From Marinobacter halodurans (GTDB lineage Bacteria > Pseudomonadota > Gammaproteobacteria > Pseudomonadales > Oleiphilaceae), in the NCBI RefSeq assembly GCF_004327985.1, contig NZ_SJDL01000002.1:150256-214255 (forward strand): a DNA stretch of 64,000 nt, given 5' to 3'. Under the pieces are notes generated by a model. It was not told the DNA's origin. It did no database searches and worked only from the letters and a program-made list of their open reading frames with translations. This document shows, in pieces, positions 39,673 through 49,168 of the stretch (the first letter of the stretch is position 1; each line of letters opens with the position of its first letter). The translations under genes were made by a program, and so were the position numbers.

Positions 39673-40188
39673 ATGTCCGACGATGCACTCAAGCCCCCCG
39701 CCCCCTGGTACAGGCAGTTCTGGCCGTGGTTCGTGCTGGCGATTCCCGCCTTCACCATCGTCTTCTGCCTGTTCATGATCACCGTTGCGGTGCGCACCCA
39801 GGGCTCCATGGTCAGCGACGACTATTACAGGGACGGGCTGGCCATCAACATGGAACTGGCCAAGGATCACAAGGCTGCCGACATGGGACTGGACGGGCAC
39901 GTCGCGTTTAACGATCAAGGTGCGCGGATCACGCTGACCCGGCACAGCCAACCGGCCAGCTTCGACTTCCTGATCCTCAACCTGTCCCACCCCACCCTGT
40001 CCGAACGGGATCGGCGGCTGCAGTTCCAGCCCACCGGAGACGGCCACTATGAGGTTCGCCTGGCCCAGCCGCTGGAAGGCCGCTGGTACATGGACCTGCG
40101 CGGTCCGGACAACAGCTGGCGCCTGAAGGGAGAAGCCGCCCTGCCCAGCGATGTGGCCCTGCCGCTGGAACCGGCGACGCAGGGATAA
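39673..40188 (+). CDS. ccoH: cbb3 oxidase assembly protein CcoH (FixH family)
   Basis: A 171-residue single-span membrane protein needed for stable assembly of the cbb3 complex. WYRQFWPWFVLAIPAFTIVFCLFMI near the N-terminus is the transmembrane helix, followed by the family's VSDDYYRDGLAINMEL and a periplasmic beta-sandwich. The ATG at 39673 replaces a TTG at 39658. It lies between ccoG and ccoI with gaps of 26 and 3 bases. Confidence 0.92.
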   Translation: MSDDALKPPAPWYRQFWPWFVLAIPAFTIVFCLFMITVAVRTQGSMVSDDYYRDGLAINMELAKDHKAADMGLDGHVAFNDQGARITLTRHSQPASFDFLILNLSHPTLSERDRRLQFQPTGDGHYEVRLAQPLEGRWYMDLRGPDNSWRLKGEAALPSDVALPLEPATQG

Positions 40189-40191
40189 AGG

Positions 40192-42675
40192 GTGGCGGCG
40201 GATCGTTGTTACCACTGCGGCGAGCCCGTCGCAGCCAACCGGCCCCTCACCCTGGAAGTCGAGGGTACGGAGAAACCATTCTGTTGCGCGGGCTGTCGCG
40301 CCGTCTTCGAACTGATCCGCGACGAGGGCCTCGCCGGCTTCTATCGTCACCGCACCGCCACACCGGCAACGCCGCGCAAACTTACCGAGCGAGACAGGGA
40401 GCGGCTTGCCGTCTTCGACCACCCGGCCGTCCAGGCGGATTTCGTCGGCGCTATCACCGGTGACGATCAGACGCCATTGCGTGAAGCCCAACTGCTGATC
40501 GAGGGGCTGTCGTGTGCCGCCTGCATCTGGCTGCTGGAGCATCACCTGGCCAGGCAGCCCGGCGTGCGCCAGTTCACCATCAACCACAGCACGCAACGGG
40601 CCAGGCTGGTCTGGAATCCGGCCGACACCTCGCTGAGCACTCTACTGCTGACCATCCACGAACTGGGATACGGCGCCCGCCCCTATCAGCCGGATCGGGC
40701 CGAGGCCCTGCTCCAGCGGGAAAAACGCAGCGCCCTGATCCGTCTGTGCGTCGCCGGTGCCGGCACCATGCAAAGCATGATGCTCGCCGTGCCCCTTTAC
40801 TTTGGACTGATCAGCGGCGTCTCCGACGAGATGCAGCAGTTCTTTCGCTGGGTCAGCCTTTTGGTGGCCACCCCGGTGGTGTTCTACAGTGCCCGGCCGT
40901 TCTTCCGCAACGCTCGCCGCGACCTGCGGGCCCGTCACCTGACGATGGACGTCCCGGTCGCCCTGGCCATAGGGCTGGCCTATGCCGCCAGCGCCTGGGT
41001 TACCGCCATGGGGGGCGAAGAAGTCTATTTCGAGTCCGTCTGCATGTTCACCTTCTTCCTGTCCCTGGGGCGCTACATCGAGATGCAGGCGCGCTACCGG
41101 GCCGGACTTAGCGGCGGCTCGCTCAACAACCTGACGCCGGCCATCGCCACGCGCCGCCGGGGCGACACACTGGAAACCGTGCCGGTCCATGCTCTGCGCC
41201 CCGGGGATATGGTGGAGGTCAAACCCGGCGACGTGATTCCCGCCGACGGCGTGATGACCTCCGGTCATTCGACGGTGAACGAAGCAGCCCTGACCGGCGA
41301 ATACCTGCCCGAGGAACGGGGACCGGGCAGCCCTGTCCATGCCGGTGCCATCAACGGCGAGAACCCGATCACCCTGCGGGTTGAGCGCACCGGGCGCCAG
41401 ACCCGGTTATCCAGTATCCTGCGCATCCTCGACCGGGTACAATCCGAGAAACCGCCGGTTGGACAGTTCGCCGATCGCCTGGCCGGCCGGTTCGTCAGCC
41501 GCATCCTGGTGATTGCCCCACTGGTGGGACTGGGCTGGTGGCTGGCCGGCTCCGACCGGGCCTTTGATATTGCCCTGGCCGTCCTGGTGGTGACCTGCCC
41601 CTGCGCCCTGTCGCTCGCCACGCCGACCGCGCTGACCATGGCCACGGTGTCCTTGCGGCGGGCAGGCTTCCTGCCCACACGGGGCCATACCCTGGAAGCC
41701 CTCAACCGGATCGACACGGTGGTCTTCGACAAGACAGGCACCCTGACGGAAGGCCGTCTGGCCCTGGTCGAAACCTACCTGTTTGGCGACCTGGATGAGC
41801 ACACCTGCCTGGCGCTGGCCGGCGGGCTCGAGCAATACTCGGAGCACCCCATTGCCGCCGTGTTCAAGGGCTATGCCGCCGGGGATTACCCTGTGACCGG
41901 GGTGACCAATCACCTGTCCGGGGGGCTGGGCGGGCTGTACCGGAGTGAGGCCCTGGTCATCGGCCACGCCGCCTTCGTTGCCGAGCGGACCGGCATCGAC
42001 CGGTTGCCGGAGCCCTCGAATGGCCTGGGAATCTTCCTGGCCCTGGGACATCGGTTGCTGGCCCGCTTCACACTGGATGACCGGCTTCGGGCCGACGCCG
42101 CCACGACGTTACAGCAATTACAGGCGCTGGGACTGCAGACGGTCCTGCTCAGTGGCGACCGCTCGCGCCACGTAGAGCGCATCGCCGGTGAACTGTCCCT
42201 CGATCAGTACCGCGGCCAGGCGTCGCCCGAGGACAAGCTCGCGTTCCTGAGGACACTGGAGGAGCAGGGGCACCATGTCATGGTGGTCGGCGACGGACTC
42301 AACGACCTGCCGGTGATGGCCGGTGCGGAGGTGTCGGTCGCCATGGGGAACGCCGCCGACCTGACCCGGCTGAAAGCCGACGCCGTGCTCCTCAACGGCC
42401 AACTGCAGCGGCTGGTGAGCGCCCTTCGAACGGCCCGGCGCATGCGCCGGATCATCCGCCAGAACATGGGCTGGGCGGTAGCCTATAACCTGTGCGCCCT
42501 GCCGCTGGCCGCCGCCGGCCTGGTCCCACCGTGGCTCGCCGCGCTGGGGATGTCGCTCAGTTCGCTGGTCGTCGTGATCAACGCCGTCCGTCTGGGCCGC
42601 GGAGAGACCGTCGTTGAGCCTACTCCGGCAACTGGGCGGTTGGAGCATCGGGCGCAGCCTGATACCGTGAGTTGA
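40192..42675 (+). CDS. ccoI: Copper-translocating P-type ATPase CcoI (FixI)
   Basis: P1B-type ATPase that exports copper to the periplasm for insertion into CuB of CcoN. The 827-residue protein has an N-terminal Cys-rich stretch (CYHCGEP...CCAGC), a heavy-metal domain with SCAACIW, eight membrane helices with the ion-path motif CPC in VTCPCALSLATP, the phosphorylation motif DKTGTLTEG (near residue 515) and the hinge GDGLNDLPVMAGA. The start is GTG. It is coupled tightly to ccoH and followed by ccoS. Confidence 0.95.
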   Translation: MAADRCYHCGEPVAANRPLTLEVEGTEKPFCCAGCRAVFELIRDEGLAGFYRHRTATPATPRKLTERDRERLAVFDHPAVQADFVGAITGDDQTPLREAQLLIEGLSCAACIWLLEHHLARQPGVRQFTINHSTQRARLVWNPADTSLSTLLLTIHELGYGARPYQPDRAEALLQREKRSALIRLCVAGAGTMQSMMLAVPLYFGLISGVSDEMQQFFRWVSLLVATPVVFYSARPFFRNARRDLRARHLTMDVPVALAIGLAYAASAWVTAMGGEEVYFESVCMFTFFLSLGRYIEMQARYRAGLSGGSLNNLTPAIATRRRGDTLETVPVHALRPGDMVEVKPGDVIPADGVMTSGHSTVNEAALTGEYLPEERGPGSPVHAGAINGENPITLRVERTGRQTRLSSILRILDRVQSEKPPVGQFADRLAGRFVSRILVIAPLVGLGWWLAGSDRAFDIALAVLVVTCPCALSLATPTALTMATVSLRRAGFLPTRGHTLEALNRIDTVVFDKTGTLTEGRLALVETYLFGDLDEHTCLALAGGLEQYSEHPIAAVFKGYAAGDYPVTGVTNHLSGGLGGLYRSEALVIGHAAFVAERTGIDRLPEPSNGLGIFLALGHRLLARFTLDDRLRADAATTLQQLQALGLQTVLLSGDRSRHVERIAGELSLDQYRGQASPEDKLAFLRTLEEQGHHVMVVGDGLNDLPVMAGAEVSVAMGNAADLTRLKADAVLLNGQLQRLVSALRTARRMRRIIRQNMGWAVAYNLCALPLAAAGLVPPWLAALGMSLSSLVVVINAVRLGRGETVVEPTPATGRLEHRAQPDTVS

Positions 42676-42710
42676 CCGATCACCGTTCGTGACTGATCAA
42701 GGATATCGTC

Positions 42711-42947
42711 GTGGAAATCGTTTACCTGCTGGTCCCTGTGACGCTGCTGCTCGTCGGAGTTGGCGTGGCGGTCTTTGCCTGGGCGGTGAAGAGCGGGCAA
42801 TACGACGATCTGGAAGGCCCCGCACACCGCATCCTTTATGACGATGACGAAGACCTGATCCCCGAAGAGTCGCGCGTGGACCACCGGTCTGACGACAGCA
42901 GGCCACATTCCGGCCAGGATGACGAACCGGAGCGCCATGACCGGTGA
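42711..42947 (+). CDS. ccoS: cbb3-type cytochrome oxidase assembly protein CcoS
   Basis: A 78-residue single-helix protein required for insertion of the heme and copper cofactors. It opens with MEIVYLLVPVTLLLVGVGVA, the transmembrane helix, and carries the family's FAWAVKSGQYDDLEGPAHRILYDD. The C-terminal tail is 20 or so residues longer than in most homologues and rich in Asp, His and Arg. The GTG start is preceded by AAGGA. The stop overlaps the next gene by 11 bases. Confidence 0.93.
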   Translation: MEIVYLLVPVTLLLVGVGVAVFAWAVKSGQYDDLEGPAHRILYDDDEDLIPEESRVDHRSDDSRPHSGQDDEPERHDR

Positions 42948-43635
42948 GCTGTTGCTGGACTACTCCAGCGCCTTCATGATCGGGCTGCTCGGCGGCGTGC
43001 ACTGCCTGGGCATGTGTGGCGGCATCAGTGCCTCCCTGTCCATGGCCGTACCGGTCGGTGCCTCCTTCCGCCTCCGCCAGTCGTTCCTCATTGTCGGCTT
43101 CAATCTGGGGCGTATCGCCAGCTACACGCTGCTTGGCGCCCTGCTCGGCCTGCTGACCACCCAGGCAGTTGCCGCCTGGACGGCCCTGGCGCCGGTGTTG
43201 CGCACCCTGGCCGGTTTGCTCCTGATCCTGATGGGACTGTCGTTAGGGCAATTCTGGCAGGGCATCCAGGTCGTGGAACGGATAGGCGCCCCGGTCTGGC
43301 GCCACCTGGCACCATTGACCCGACGTTTCACGCCGGTCCAGCGTCCATCCCAGGCACTGACGCTGGGCCTGCTCTGGGGCTGGCTACCCTGCGGGCTGGT
43401 CTACAGCACCCTGGGTTGGGCGGCCCTGCAACCGTCCGTCAGCAGCGCGGCGCTGACCATGTTCAGTTTTGGCCTGGGGACCCTGCCGGCCATGCTGGCT
43501 ACGGGTTTTGCGGCATCCCGTCTGCAACACTGGCGCCAGCATCGGGGGTTCCGGCAGTTGGTTGGCGTCTGCCTCGTGATCTTCGGCGTCTGGACCCTGC
43601 CGATCACCACCCAATGGCTGGCCCGGCTCGGCTGA
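42937..43635 (+). CDS. TauE/SafE-like (sulfite exporter family) membrane protein
   Basis: A 232-residue membrane protein with about six helices. The two repeated halves carry GGVHCLGMCGGIS and WGWLPCGLVYSTL, the Cys-containing helix starts seen in members located next to ccoS or in copper and cytochrome c maturation loci. The position suggests a role in copper or thiol transport for the oxidase, but this is inference; the family name does not prove sulfite transport. The ATG at 42937 has GGAG four bases before it, and it overlaps ccoS. In pseudomonads hemN and anr follow here; neither is present. Confidence 0.82.
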   Translation: MTGELLLDYSSAFMIGLLGGVHCLGMCGGISASLSMAVPVGASFRLRQSFLIVGFNLGRIASYTLLGALLGLLTTQAVAAWTALAPVLRTLAGLLLILMGLSLGQFWQGIQVVERIGAPVWRHLAPLTRRFTPVQRPSQALTLGLLWGWLPCGLVYSTLGWAALQPSVSSAALTMFSFGLGTLPAMLATGFAASRLQHWRQHRGFRQLVGVCLVIFGVWTLPITTQWLARLG

Positions 43636-43812
43636 GCCACATTCGGTCCGGATTTGGGCTGAAAATTTCACAGCTTTTTAATGTCGATTTATTGACCGGC
43701 CCGGAAGCCTGGACTATTGTCGTCAGAAAGTTAGGTCGTATTGCTAAAGTGACTTTCACAGATGAATTGCTAACTCATTGTGTGGCCTGCAAGCAGCGTG
43801 AGGGCTTTGCTC

Positions 43813-44304
43813 ATGTCACAGGCGATTGCACTTCTCGATCACGTTATCCGCCCCGTCTCCCGGGCACTCGGTGACCCCCACCCTGTTGTCGAAGAAATCC
43901 TGCTCAGCGCTGCCACGCTGCGTGACTTTGACCCGTTCTCCCGGGGCGACGACGCGGGGCTCGGGGTGTTCGGCATCTCCCCTGGCCTGCACCGCCGGGT
44001 TTGGGACGAGTATCTCGCCTTCCAGCCGGACCGGGCAAGTCAGGTGCGCGGCTTTGCCAGCCAGCATGAGTTCCTGACCAACCCGGATGCCGAACTGGTC
44101 ACCAATACGCGCTATGCCGCGGCAATCGGCATCAGCGCGCTGGAATGGGTCAAGCCATCCTGGCCGCTGCCGGAAGACGTCGACGGCCTCACCCGGCTTT
44201 GGTCAGAGCTGACCCTGGTGGAAGAGGAAACCTACCTGACACGACTGCACAACACCCTCGAGAGACTGTGCCGGAGTGCCAGCCAGCCGCACTATGCCCT
44301 GTGA
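43813..44304 (+). CDS. Hypothetical protein
   Basis: A 163-residue soluble protein with no recognised family. The N-terminus is helical (IALLDHVIRPVSRALGD). The middle contains SRGDDAGLGVFGISPGLHRRVWDEYL, which hints at a turn-rich domain, and is followed by RGFASQHEFLTN. It has no membrane segment. GAGGG precedes the ATG at 43813. It occupies the position where hemN and anr lie in Pseudomonas cbb3 clusters, so functional linkage to the oxidase is possible but not shown. Its stop abuts the stop of the convergent ttcA. Confidence 0.65.
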   Translation: MSQAIALLDHVIRPVSRALGDPHPVVEEILLSAATLRDFDPFSRGDDAGLGVFGISPGLHRRVWDEYLAFQPDRASQVRGFASQHEFLTNPDAELVTNTRYAAAIGISALEWVKPSWPLPEDVDGLTRLWSELTLVEEETYLTRLHNTLERLCRSASQPHYAL

Positions 44305-45180
44305 TCAGAGGTTGAGGACGTCCAGCCGCTCGAATGCCGGGGCCTCCGGCGTGGGAGCCGCACCGCTTTCGCGCCAGTCCACCTCAAGGCTGTCGAAGTC
44401 GTAGATGGCGGGATCCGCCAGATGGGACGGCGAGACATTGCAGATGGCCCGGAACATGGATTCGATCCGCCCCGGGTGCTCCCGGTCCCAGCTGTTCAGC
44501 ATGTCCTTGACCACCTGGCGTTGCAGGTTTTCCTGGGAGCCGCACAGGTTGCACGGGATGATGGGGAACCGGCGCAACGACGAGTAACGCTCGATGTCCT
44601 TCTCGCGGGCGTAGACCAGCGGCCGGATCACCACATTGCGGCCGTCGTCGCTCTTCAGCTTGGGCGGCATGGTTTTCAGGCGCCCGCCGTAGAACATGTT
44701 GAGGAACAGGGTCTCCAGCAGGTCGTCACGGTGATGGCCCAGGGCGATCTTGGTGACGCCATGCTCCTCGGCAAAGTTATAGAGGATGCCCCGGCGCAGG
44801 CGTGAGCACAGCCCGCAGGTGGTTTTACCCTCGGGCACCTTTTCCTTGACGATACTGTAGGTGTCTTTCTCGATGATGTGGTACTCGATACCGAGTTCCG
44901 ACAGGTAGTCCGGCAGCACATGCTCGGGGAAACCCGGCTGTTTCTGGTCCAGGTTCACGGCAATCAGTTCAAAGTCCACCGGCGCACTGCGCTGCAGGTT
45001 CAGCAGGATATCCAGCATGGTGTAGGAATCCTTGCCGCCACTGAGGCAGCACATTACCTTGTCTCCGGCCTCGATCATGCCAAAATCAGAGATTGCCTGG
45101 CCGACGTCACGACGCAGACGCTTCTGCAGTTTGTTGAGTTCCAGCGTTGCCTTGCGTTCGTCTTTGAGCTGCTCTGCCAT
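44305..45180 (-). CDS. ttcA: tRNA 2-thiocytidine(32) synthetase TtcA
   Basis: ATP- and iron-sulfur-dependent enzyme that thiolates cytidine 32 of certain tRNAs. The 291-residue protein has the PP-loop [13 protein letters not shown] (near residue 48), the cluster-binding [10 protein letters not shown] and the third Cys in [13 protein letters not shown]. The start [26 protein letters not shown] resembles other TtcA proteins. It is transcribed towards the unknown gene; the stops are adjacent. Confidence 0.95.
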   Translation of the reverse strand: MAEQLKDERKATLELNKLQKRLRRDVGQAISDFGMIEAGDKVMCCLSGGKDSYTMLDILLNLQRSAPVDFELIAVNLDQKQPGFPEHVLPDYLSELGIEYHIIEKDTYSIVKEKVPEGKTTCGLCSRLRRGILYNFAEEHGVTKIALGHHRDDLLETLFLNMFYGGRLKTMPPKLKSDDGRNVVIRPLVYAREKDIERYSSLRRFPIIPCNLCGSQENLQRQVVKDMLNSWDREHPGRIESMFRAICNVSPSHLADPAIYDFDSLEVDWRESGAAPTPEAPAFERLDVLNL

Positions 45181-45370
45181 AACCTTGCCGGGCGTTGATA
45201 AAATGGGGGCTGAGTATACCGGATCGCCGGCCTTTTCGTCATTGGGTCCGTCTCTATTCCGGGTTTCACGTATACCCGCCTGACGGCGACTTCGGCGAGT
45301 CTATGGCAGAGGATGACAAACAGTTCATAAAAACCAGAACACCCATGCACCCAAGGAAAGGGGAATTGAC

Positions 45371-46015
45371 ATGCTGGACACTGCCTCGCTCGGCAAACGC
45401 GAACGCAATCGCCTGAATAACCGCAAAGCCATCCTGGACGCGGCGCGGGACTGCTTCCGGGAATCCGGCTACGAGCAGACGACCATCCGCGACATCATTC
45501 GCCGCACACCGCTCGCCTCCGGAACCTTCTACAACTACTTCTCTGACAAACGCGACATCTTCGTGGCCCTGTTCCGGGATTTCCTGGATGCCCTGCGCAC
45601 GCTCATCCGTAGCGCCCATGACATGGCTTCGGACGAACGCGACCTGATTCGACGCATGTACGCCTCGCTGTTCCTGGCCGCCGCCAAGGATCCGGTCACC
45701 TACGAACTGGCTCATCGCAACAGCCAGGCCATTCGAGAACTGTTCGGCGCCGACATCCTGGACCTGGCCATGGCGTCCATGGACACACACATCCGCTCGC
45801 TGGCCGCCGACGACCAGTTACGGGGCCAGGATCCGGATTACATCGGCGCCGCCTGTCGCGGTATTGCCTACGAAGTGAGCCTGCGCGTTGCCAAGCGGGT
45901 CCAGCAACGGCCCCAGATGGCGGACGAGGAAGCCCAGCGTGCCACCGACTTCGTAACGGGCTTCCTGCACAGCGACCCCTTCGGCAGCCGCGAACCCCAT
46001 CGCCGCCGGGCCTGA
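45371..46015 (+). CDS. TetR/AcrR-family transcriptional regulator
   Basis: A 214-residue repressor-type regulator. The helix-turn-helix is at about residues 18-62, with ILDAARDCFRESGYEQTTIRDI and SGTFYNYFSDKRDIFVALF. The C-terminal ligand-binding domain is helical and ends with a positively charged tail HRRRA. AAGGGG lies seven bases before the ATG. Neither neighbour is an obvious target; the divergent ttcA starts 190 bases away, and the DnaJ-related gene follows in line. Confidence 0.86.
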   Translation: MLDTASLGKRERNRLNNRKAILDAARDCFRESGYEQTTIRDIIRRTPLASGTFYNYFSDKRDIFVALFRDFLDALRTLIRSAHDMASDERDLIRRMYASLFLAAAKDPVTYELAHRNSQAIRELFGADILDLAMASMDTHIRSLAADDQLRGQDPDYIGAACRGIAYEVSLRVAKRVQQRPQMADEEAQRATDFVTGFLHSDPFGSREPHRRRA

Positions 46016-46109
46016 TGTGGTTCCCTCCCCGCAGCAACCGGGCCAGGGAAGCCGATGTTTGCACCCTTTGGCTTGGACTTCGGGGCGGGGTCCAGTAGGC
46101 TTCTGGAGT

Positions 46110-46787
46110 ATGGACGAGCCACATACCCAGCCTCTGGCTGACCGACAGCACGACCTGGAAGCACGCCGGGCTGCCTTGCAGCAGAAGATTGCCGCCCTGC
46201 TGGTGGCGGTCGAGGCGATCCTGCGGGAGGAAAGCGGCGGCCTGAGTGAACTGGCCCTGATCCGCCGGCTTCAGGCGGCCCCCTGGAAGCTGCTCGAGCG
46301 CGTCGATTTCTCGGAGCCCTCGGCCATCTACCCCGCGCACTTCCTGGTCTTCCACTGCCTGTACCGACTTCGGGACGACCTGGGGCCCGCCGGTGAGCAC
46401 CTGCACATCTCACCGCTGGACATCCACCTGACGCCGGGGCACATTGCGTCCAACGAAGCCCTGCCAGGCGACCAGGACCAACTGCGACTGTTCTACCTGG
46501 ACCTGTCACAGTACGATCTCTCGGAAACGGCCGTGCAGCAGATGCTGGACGATTTCTGGGCCGGTCGCACACCGACAACGGATTCAGGGGCCCTGAACGA
46601 AGCCGCCCGGGTGCTTGGTTTCGAAACATTGCCGGATGACTTCACGCTCATTCGCCAGGCTTATCGCCGACAGGCCATGCAGGCTCACCCGGACAGGGGG
46701 GGCACCAAGGAAGAAGTCCAGACCCTGAATGCCGCCTTCCATACCCTACGCCACCATTTTCTTTCAGCAGTAGGAGCCGTTCGCTGA
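46110..46787 (+). CDS. DnaJ-related protein with C-terminal J domain
   Basis: A 225-residue protein. Residues 10-160 are a conserved domain found in DnaJ-related proteins of gammaproteobacteria (LIRRLQAAPWKLLE, PAHFLVFHCLYRLRDDL, FYLDLSQYDLSE). The C-terminal part is a J domain with YRRQAMQAHPDRGGTKEEVQTLNAAFHTL and the HPD tripeptide required to stimulate DnaK. The client is unknown. The ATG at 46110 gives the usual length; an upstream frame of 31 codons is compositionally unlike the protein. Confidence 0.85.
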   Translation: MDEPHTQPLADRQHDLEARRAALQQKIAALLVAVEAILREESGGLSELALIRRLQAAPWKLLERVDFSEPSAIYPAHFLVFHCLYRLRDDLGPAGEHLHISPLDIHLTPGHIASNEALPGDQDQLRLFYLDLSQYDLSETAVQQMLDDFWAGRTPTTDSGALNEAARVLGFETLPDDFTLIRQAYRRQAMQAHPDRGGTKEEVQTLNAAFHTLRHHFLSAVGAVR

Positions 46788-46818
46788 GATCACGGCTCCG
46801 GAAAAGAAGGATATCCAC

Positions 46819-47868
46819 GTGAGAAAACCGTTCAGGTACCTGCTCAACCTGCTGGTCGCAGCGCTAATCGGTTCGGCCAGCCTGCCAGCCGCCGCCGATC
46901 TGGTGGTGCTCCAGTACCATCACGTCAGCGACCAGACCCCGGCTTCCACCAGCACCACGCCGGACCTGTTCCGTCGCCAGCTGGCGATGCTCGAGAAACT
47001 CGACATTCCGGTCAAACCGCTTCAGTCGGCCACCGAACAGGCCCTGAACGGCAAGACGGGCCGCCAACCCGTCGCCGCCCTGACCTTCGACGACGCTTAC
47101 AGCTCGGTTTACGACACGGCGGCGCCTATCCTGCTCAAGGCCGGTATCCCCTTTACGGTTTTCGTGAATTCCCAGGCCATCACGGAACAACGGCATGGCT
47201 ATATGACCTGGGACCAGCTCAGGGACTTGGCCAGCCACCCCGAGGTCACGATCGGTAATCACAGCGCCGATCATGCCCACCTGGTGCGCCGGCCCGATGA
47301 AGCGGAAGACGCCTGGCACACACGGGTCAGTGCCAGCCTGGACGAGGCCCAAAAGACCATCGAAGCCAGGCTCGGCACGGATGCGCCACTGTTTGCCTAT
47401 CCCTACGGTGAGTTCGATGCGGCGGTGGAAACGCTGGTGAAACAGCGGGGCTGGTATGGCTACGGCCAGCATTCCGGTCCGATTGGCCCCACTTCCGCCG
47501 ATACCCGCCTGCCCCGCTTCCCCATGGCCAACGCCTACGGCGGCGTTGATGGCCTCAAGGACAAGCTTCTCAGTGAAACCCTGCCAGTGGATGCCAGCCA
47601 GTTGCCGGACGGCACGCTGAACCGGAACCCGCCGGTGTTGCAACTGGACCTGCCAGACCACATGAAGCCGGGCCCTCTGACCTGCTATGGCTCACAGGTC
47701 GGGCGACTTTCCGTCACTCCCGTCGGGGATGGGCATAGCGTGGAAATTGTCGCAGATCGGCCATTCGACAGCCGCCGCTTCCGTTACAACTGCACTTATC
47801 CGGCGGGCAACGGCCGCTATTACTGGCAATCCGTGCAATGGCTGGACCTGTCGCAGCCGGAAGACTGA
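46819..47868 (+). CDS. Exported polysaccharide deacetylase (NodB/PgaB-like)
   Basis: A carbohydrate esterase family 4 protein of 349 residues with a signal peptide (cleavage near AAAD, residue 27). The NodB core has LTFDDAYSSVYD (catalytic and metal Asp), the metal-binding H-x(3)-H in NHSADHAHL, and FAYPYGEFD. The mature N-terminus VVLQYHHVSD is like the PgaB-type deacetylases. The C-terminal 90 residues are an extra beta-rich domain with a pair of Cys (CYG...NCTYP). The substrate is not known. GTG start with AAGGA upstream. No pga-like export genes are adjacent. Confidence 0.88.
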   Translation: MRKPFRYLLNLLVAALIGSASLPAAADLVVLQYHHVSDQTPASTSTTPDLFRRQLAMLEKLDIPVKPLQSATEQALNGKTGRQPVAALTFDDAYSSVYDTAAPILLKAGIPFTVFVNSQAITEQRHGYMTWDQLRDLASHPEVTIGNHSADHAHLVRRPDEAEDAWHTRVSASLDEAQKTIEARLGTDAPLFAYPYGEFDAAVETLVKQRGWYGYGQHSGPIGPTSADTRLPRFPMANAYGGVDGLKDKLLSETLPVDASQLPDGTLNRNPPVLQLDLPDHMKPGPLTCYGSQVGRLSVTPVGDGHSVEIVADRPFDSRRFRYNCTYPAGNGRYYWQSVQWLDLSQPED

Positions 47869-47897
47869 TACCGGGACGCTGGCACAGGGACGCGCGC

Positions 47898-49157
47898 CTA
47901 ACCGCCAAGCTGGGCCAGACTGACCAGTCCCCGGGCGGTGTGACGGATTACCTGCGGCGCGCCGTCCGCTTCCAGGACGGTCTGTCCGGCCTGGTCGTCA
48001 CCACGGCTCATGATCAATAGCCAACGGTCGCCGTGATCGGGAAAGACCGGGACCCGGGCCTCGAGGTAGCCGTGGCGATGCCAGTTCTCCGGGCTGTAGT
48101 CGTACACCAACTCCGTCACCATCCGCCGGGTCTGCATGTCCCTGCCCAGGAACACCAATGTCGGCAGGAACACACCGTGGTCCTCATAGGAGCGCACCTG
48201 CATCACGAAGGCGCCGGACTCGGACGCTGACGGCAGCCTGACCAGCCGGTAGACACTGGAACCAGTGGAGAAACCGAACTCGGGAGCCATGTCGTCAAGC
48301 TCCACCTGGAACTCCCGGGAATCGTCCCAGGCGACCGGATCCTTTACCGGCAGATCCTCGCAACAGTGCTCCTGCCAGGACTGGAGCAGCGTTTCGGTCC
48401 AGTCGATGCCCAATACAGCCAGGGTTTCCGGATTCGCCTTCCGCGATGACGCCGGACTGCGGCCGTCGATCACCATCGCGGCCGACAGTCTGGGCGCCGG
48501 ACGTCCCCGGGCAGGCTTTTCAAAGCCGGGCTCGGGGCGGTAATAGTCAACCCGGACTTGGCCACTGGCATCACGCCAGGTGTAATACGGCAAGGGGTCC
48601 CCTTCCCGAATGAAGCCTCTTTTAGCCAGTTCGTCGCCGTCGGGGTAGTTGTCCAGGTTGTATTCGGAGTCATTGCCGGACACCGCCGGAGCCCGTTGAC
48701 TCTCCCCGGATTGACCGGAAGACACGCCCTCGGGAGCGACCGCCTTCGCCGCTTCGTCCGCAACCCGGGCGGGCTCGGTCGTTGGGTCCACCTTGGGATC
48801 GGCCAGGGGCGCAACGGGCCCTGGCGGCGGCTCCGCAGGGCGGCTGGCCGCTTCCCGGCGATCATCCACCGCGGTCGGGTCAACGATGGGAACAGGCGGC
48901 GGTTCCTGCGTCGCGGCAACGGGTTTCGAGGGCGAGGCCTCTGCCGTTCCGGCCGGCTCCCCTGCGGCCTGTTTCCGGGCCTTAACCGCCTCGGCGCGTT
49001 TCTCGACCGGGTTCTCCGATTCCCTGATGACACTGGAGTGGACCCGCCCCTGCTCGTCCACCCAGGTGAAATAGCGATCCTCCGCATGGCCCACCGACAC
49101 GACCATACCGAGACAGATGCCGAGGAACAGGCCAGGCCGGTGTCGAACAGTCGCCAT
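47898..49157 (-). CDS. Large periplasmic DUF4124 protein with a MalM-like C-terminus
   Basis: A 419-residue secreted protein. After the signal peptide (cleavage near GHAED, residue 25) comes a DUF4124 module (RYFTWVDEQGRVHSSV), a long Pro/Ala/Glu-rich linker (about 55-165), a second DUF4124-like strand pair (PYYTWRDASGQVRVDYY), and a C-terminal domain whose GVFLPTLVFLGRDMQ and RWLLIMSRGDD segments resemble MalM-type periplasmic proteins. The MalM similarity is tentative. AGGAGA precedes the ATG and overlaps the stop of the FadL-type gene, so it is the last gene of the C39 peptidase operon. Confidence 0.75.
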   Translation of the reverse strand: MATVRHRPGLFLGICLGMVVSVGHAEDRYFTWVDEQGRVHSSVIRESENPVEKRAEAVKARKQAAGEPAGTAEASPSKPVAATQEPPPVPIVDPTAVDDRREAASRPAEPPPGPVAPLADPKVDPTTEPARVADEAAKAVAPEGVSSGQSGESQRAPAVSGNDSEYNLDNYPDGDELAKRGFIREGDPLPYYTWRDASGQVRVDYYRPEPGFEKPARGRPAPRLSAAMVIDGRSPASSRKANPETLAVLGIDWTETLLQSWQEHCCEDLPVKDPVAWDDSREFQVELDDMAPEFGFSTGSSVYRLVRLPSASESGAFVMQVRSYEDHGVFLPTLVFLGRDMQTRRMVTELVYDYSPENWHRHGYLEARVPVFPDHGDRWLLIMSRGDDQAGQTVLEADGAPQVIRHTARGLVSLAQLGG

Positions 49158-49168
49158 ATCCGCGTCTC

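Noticed and set aside
43636..43812. Anr-like TTGACCGGCCCGG upstream of the unknown gene at 43813
   Set aside because: The second half-site does not match ATCAA, so it is not a credible FNR/Anr box.
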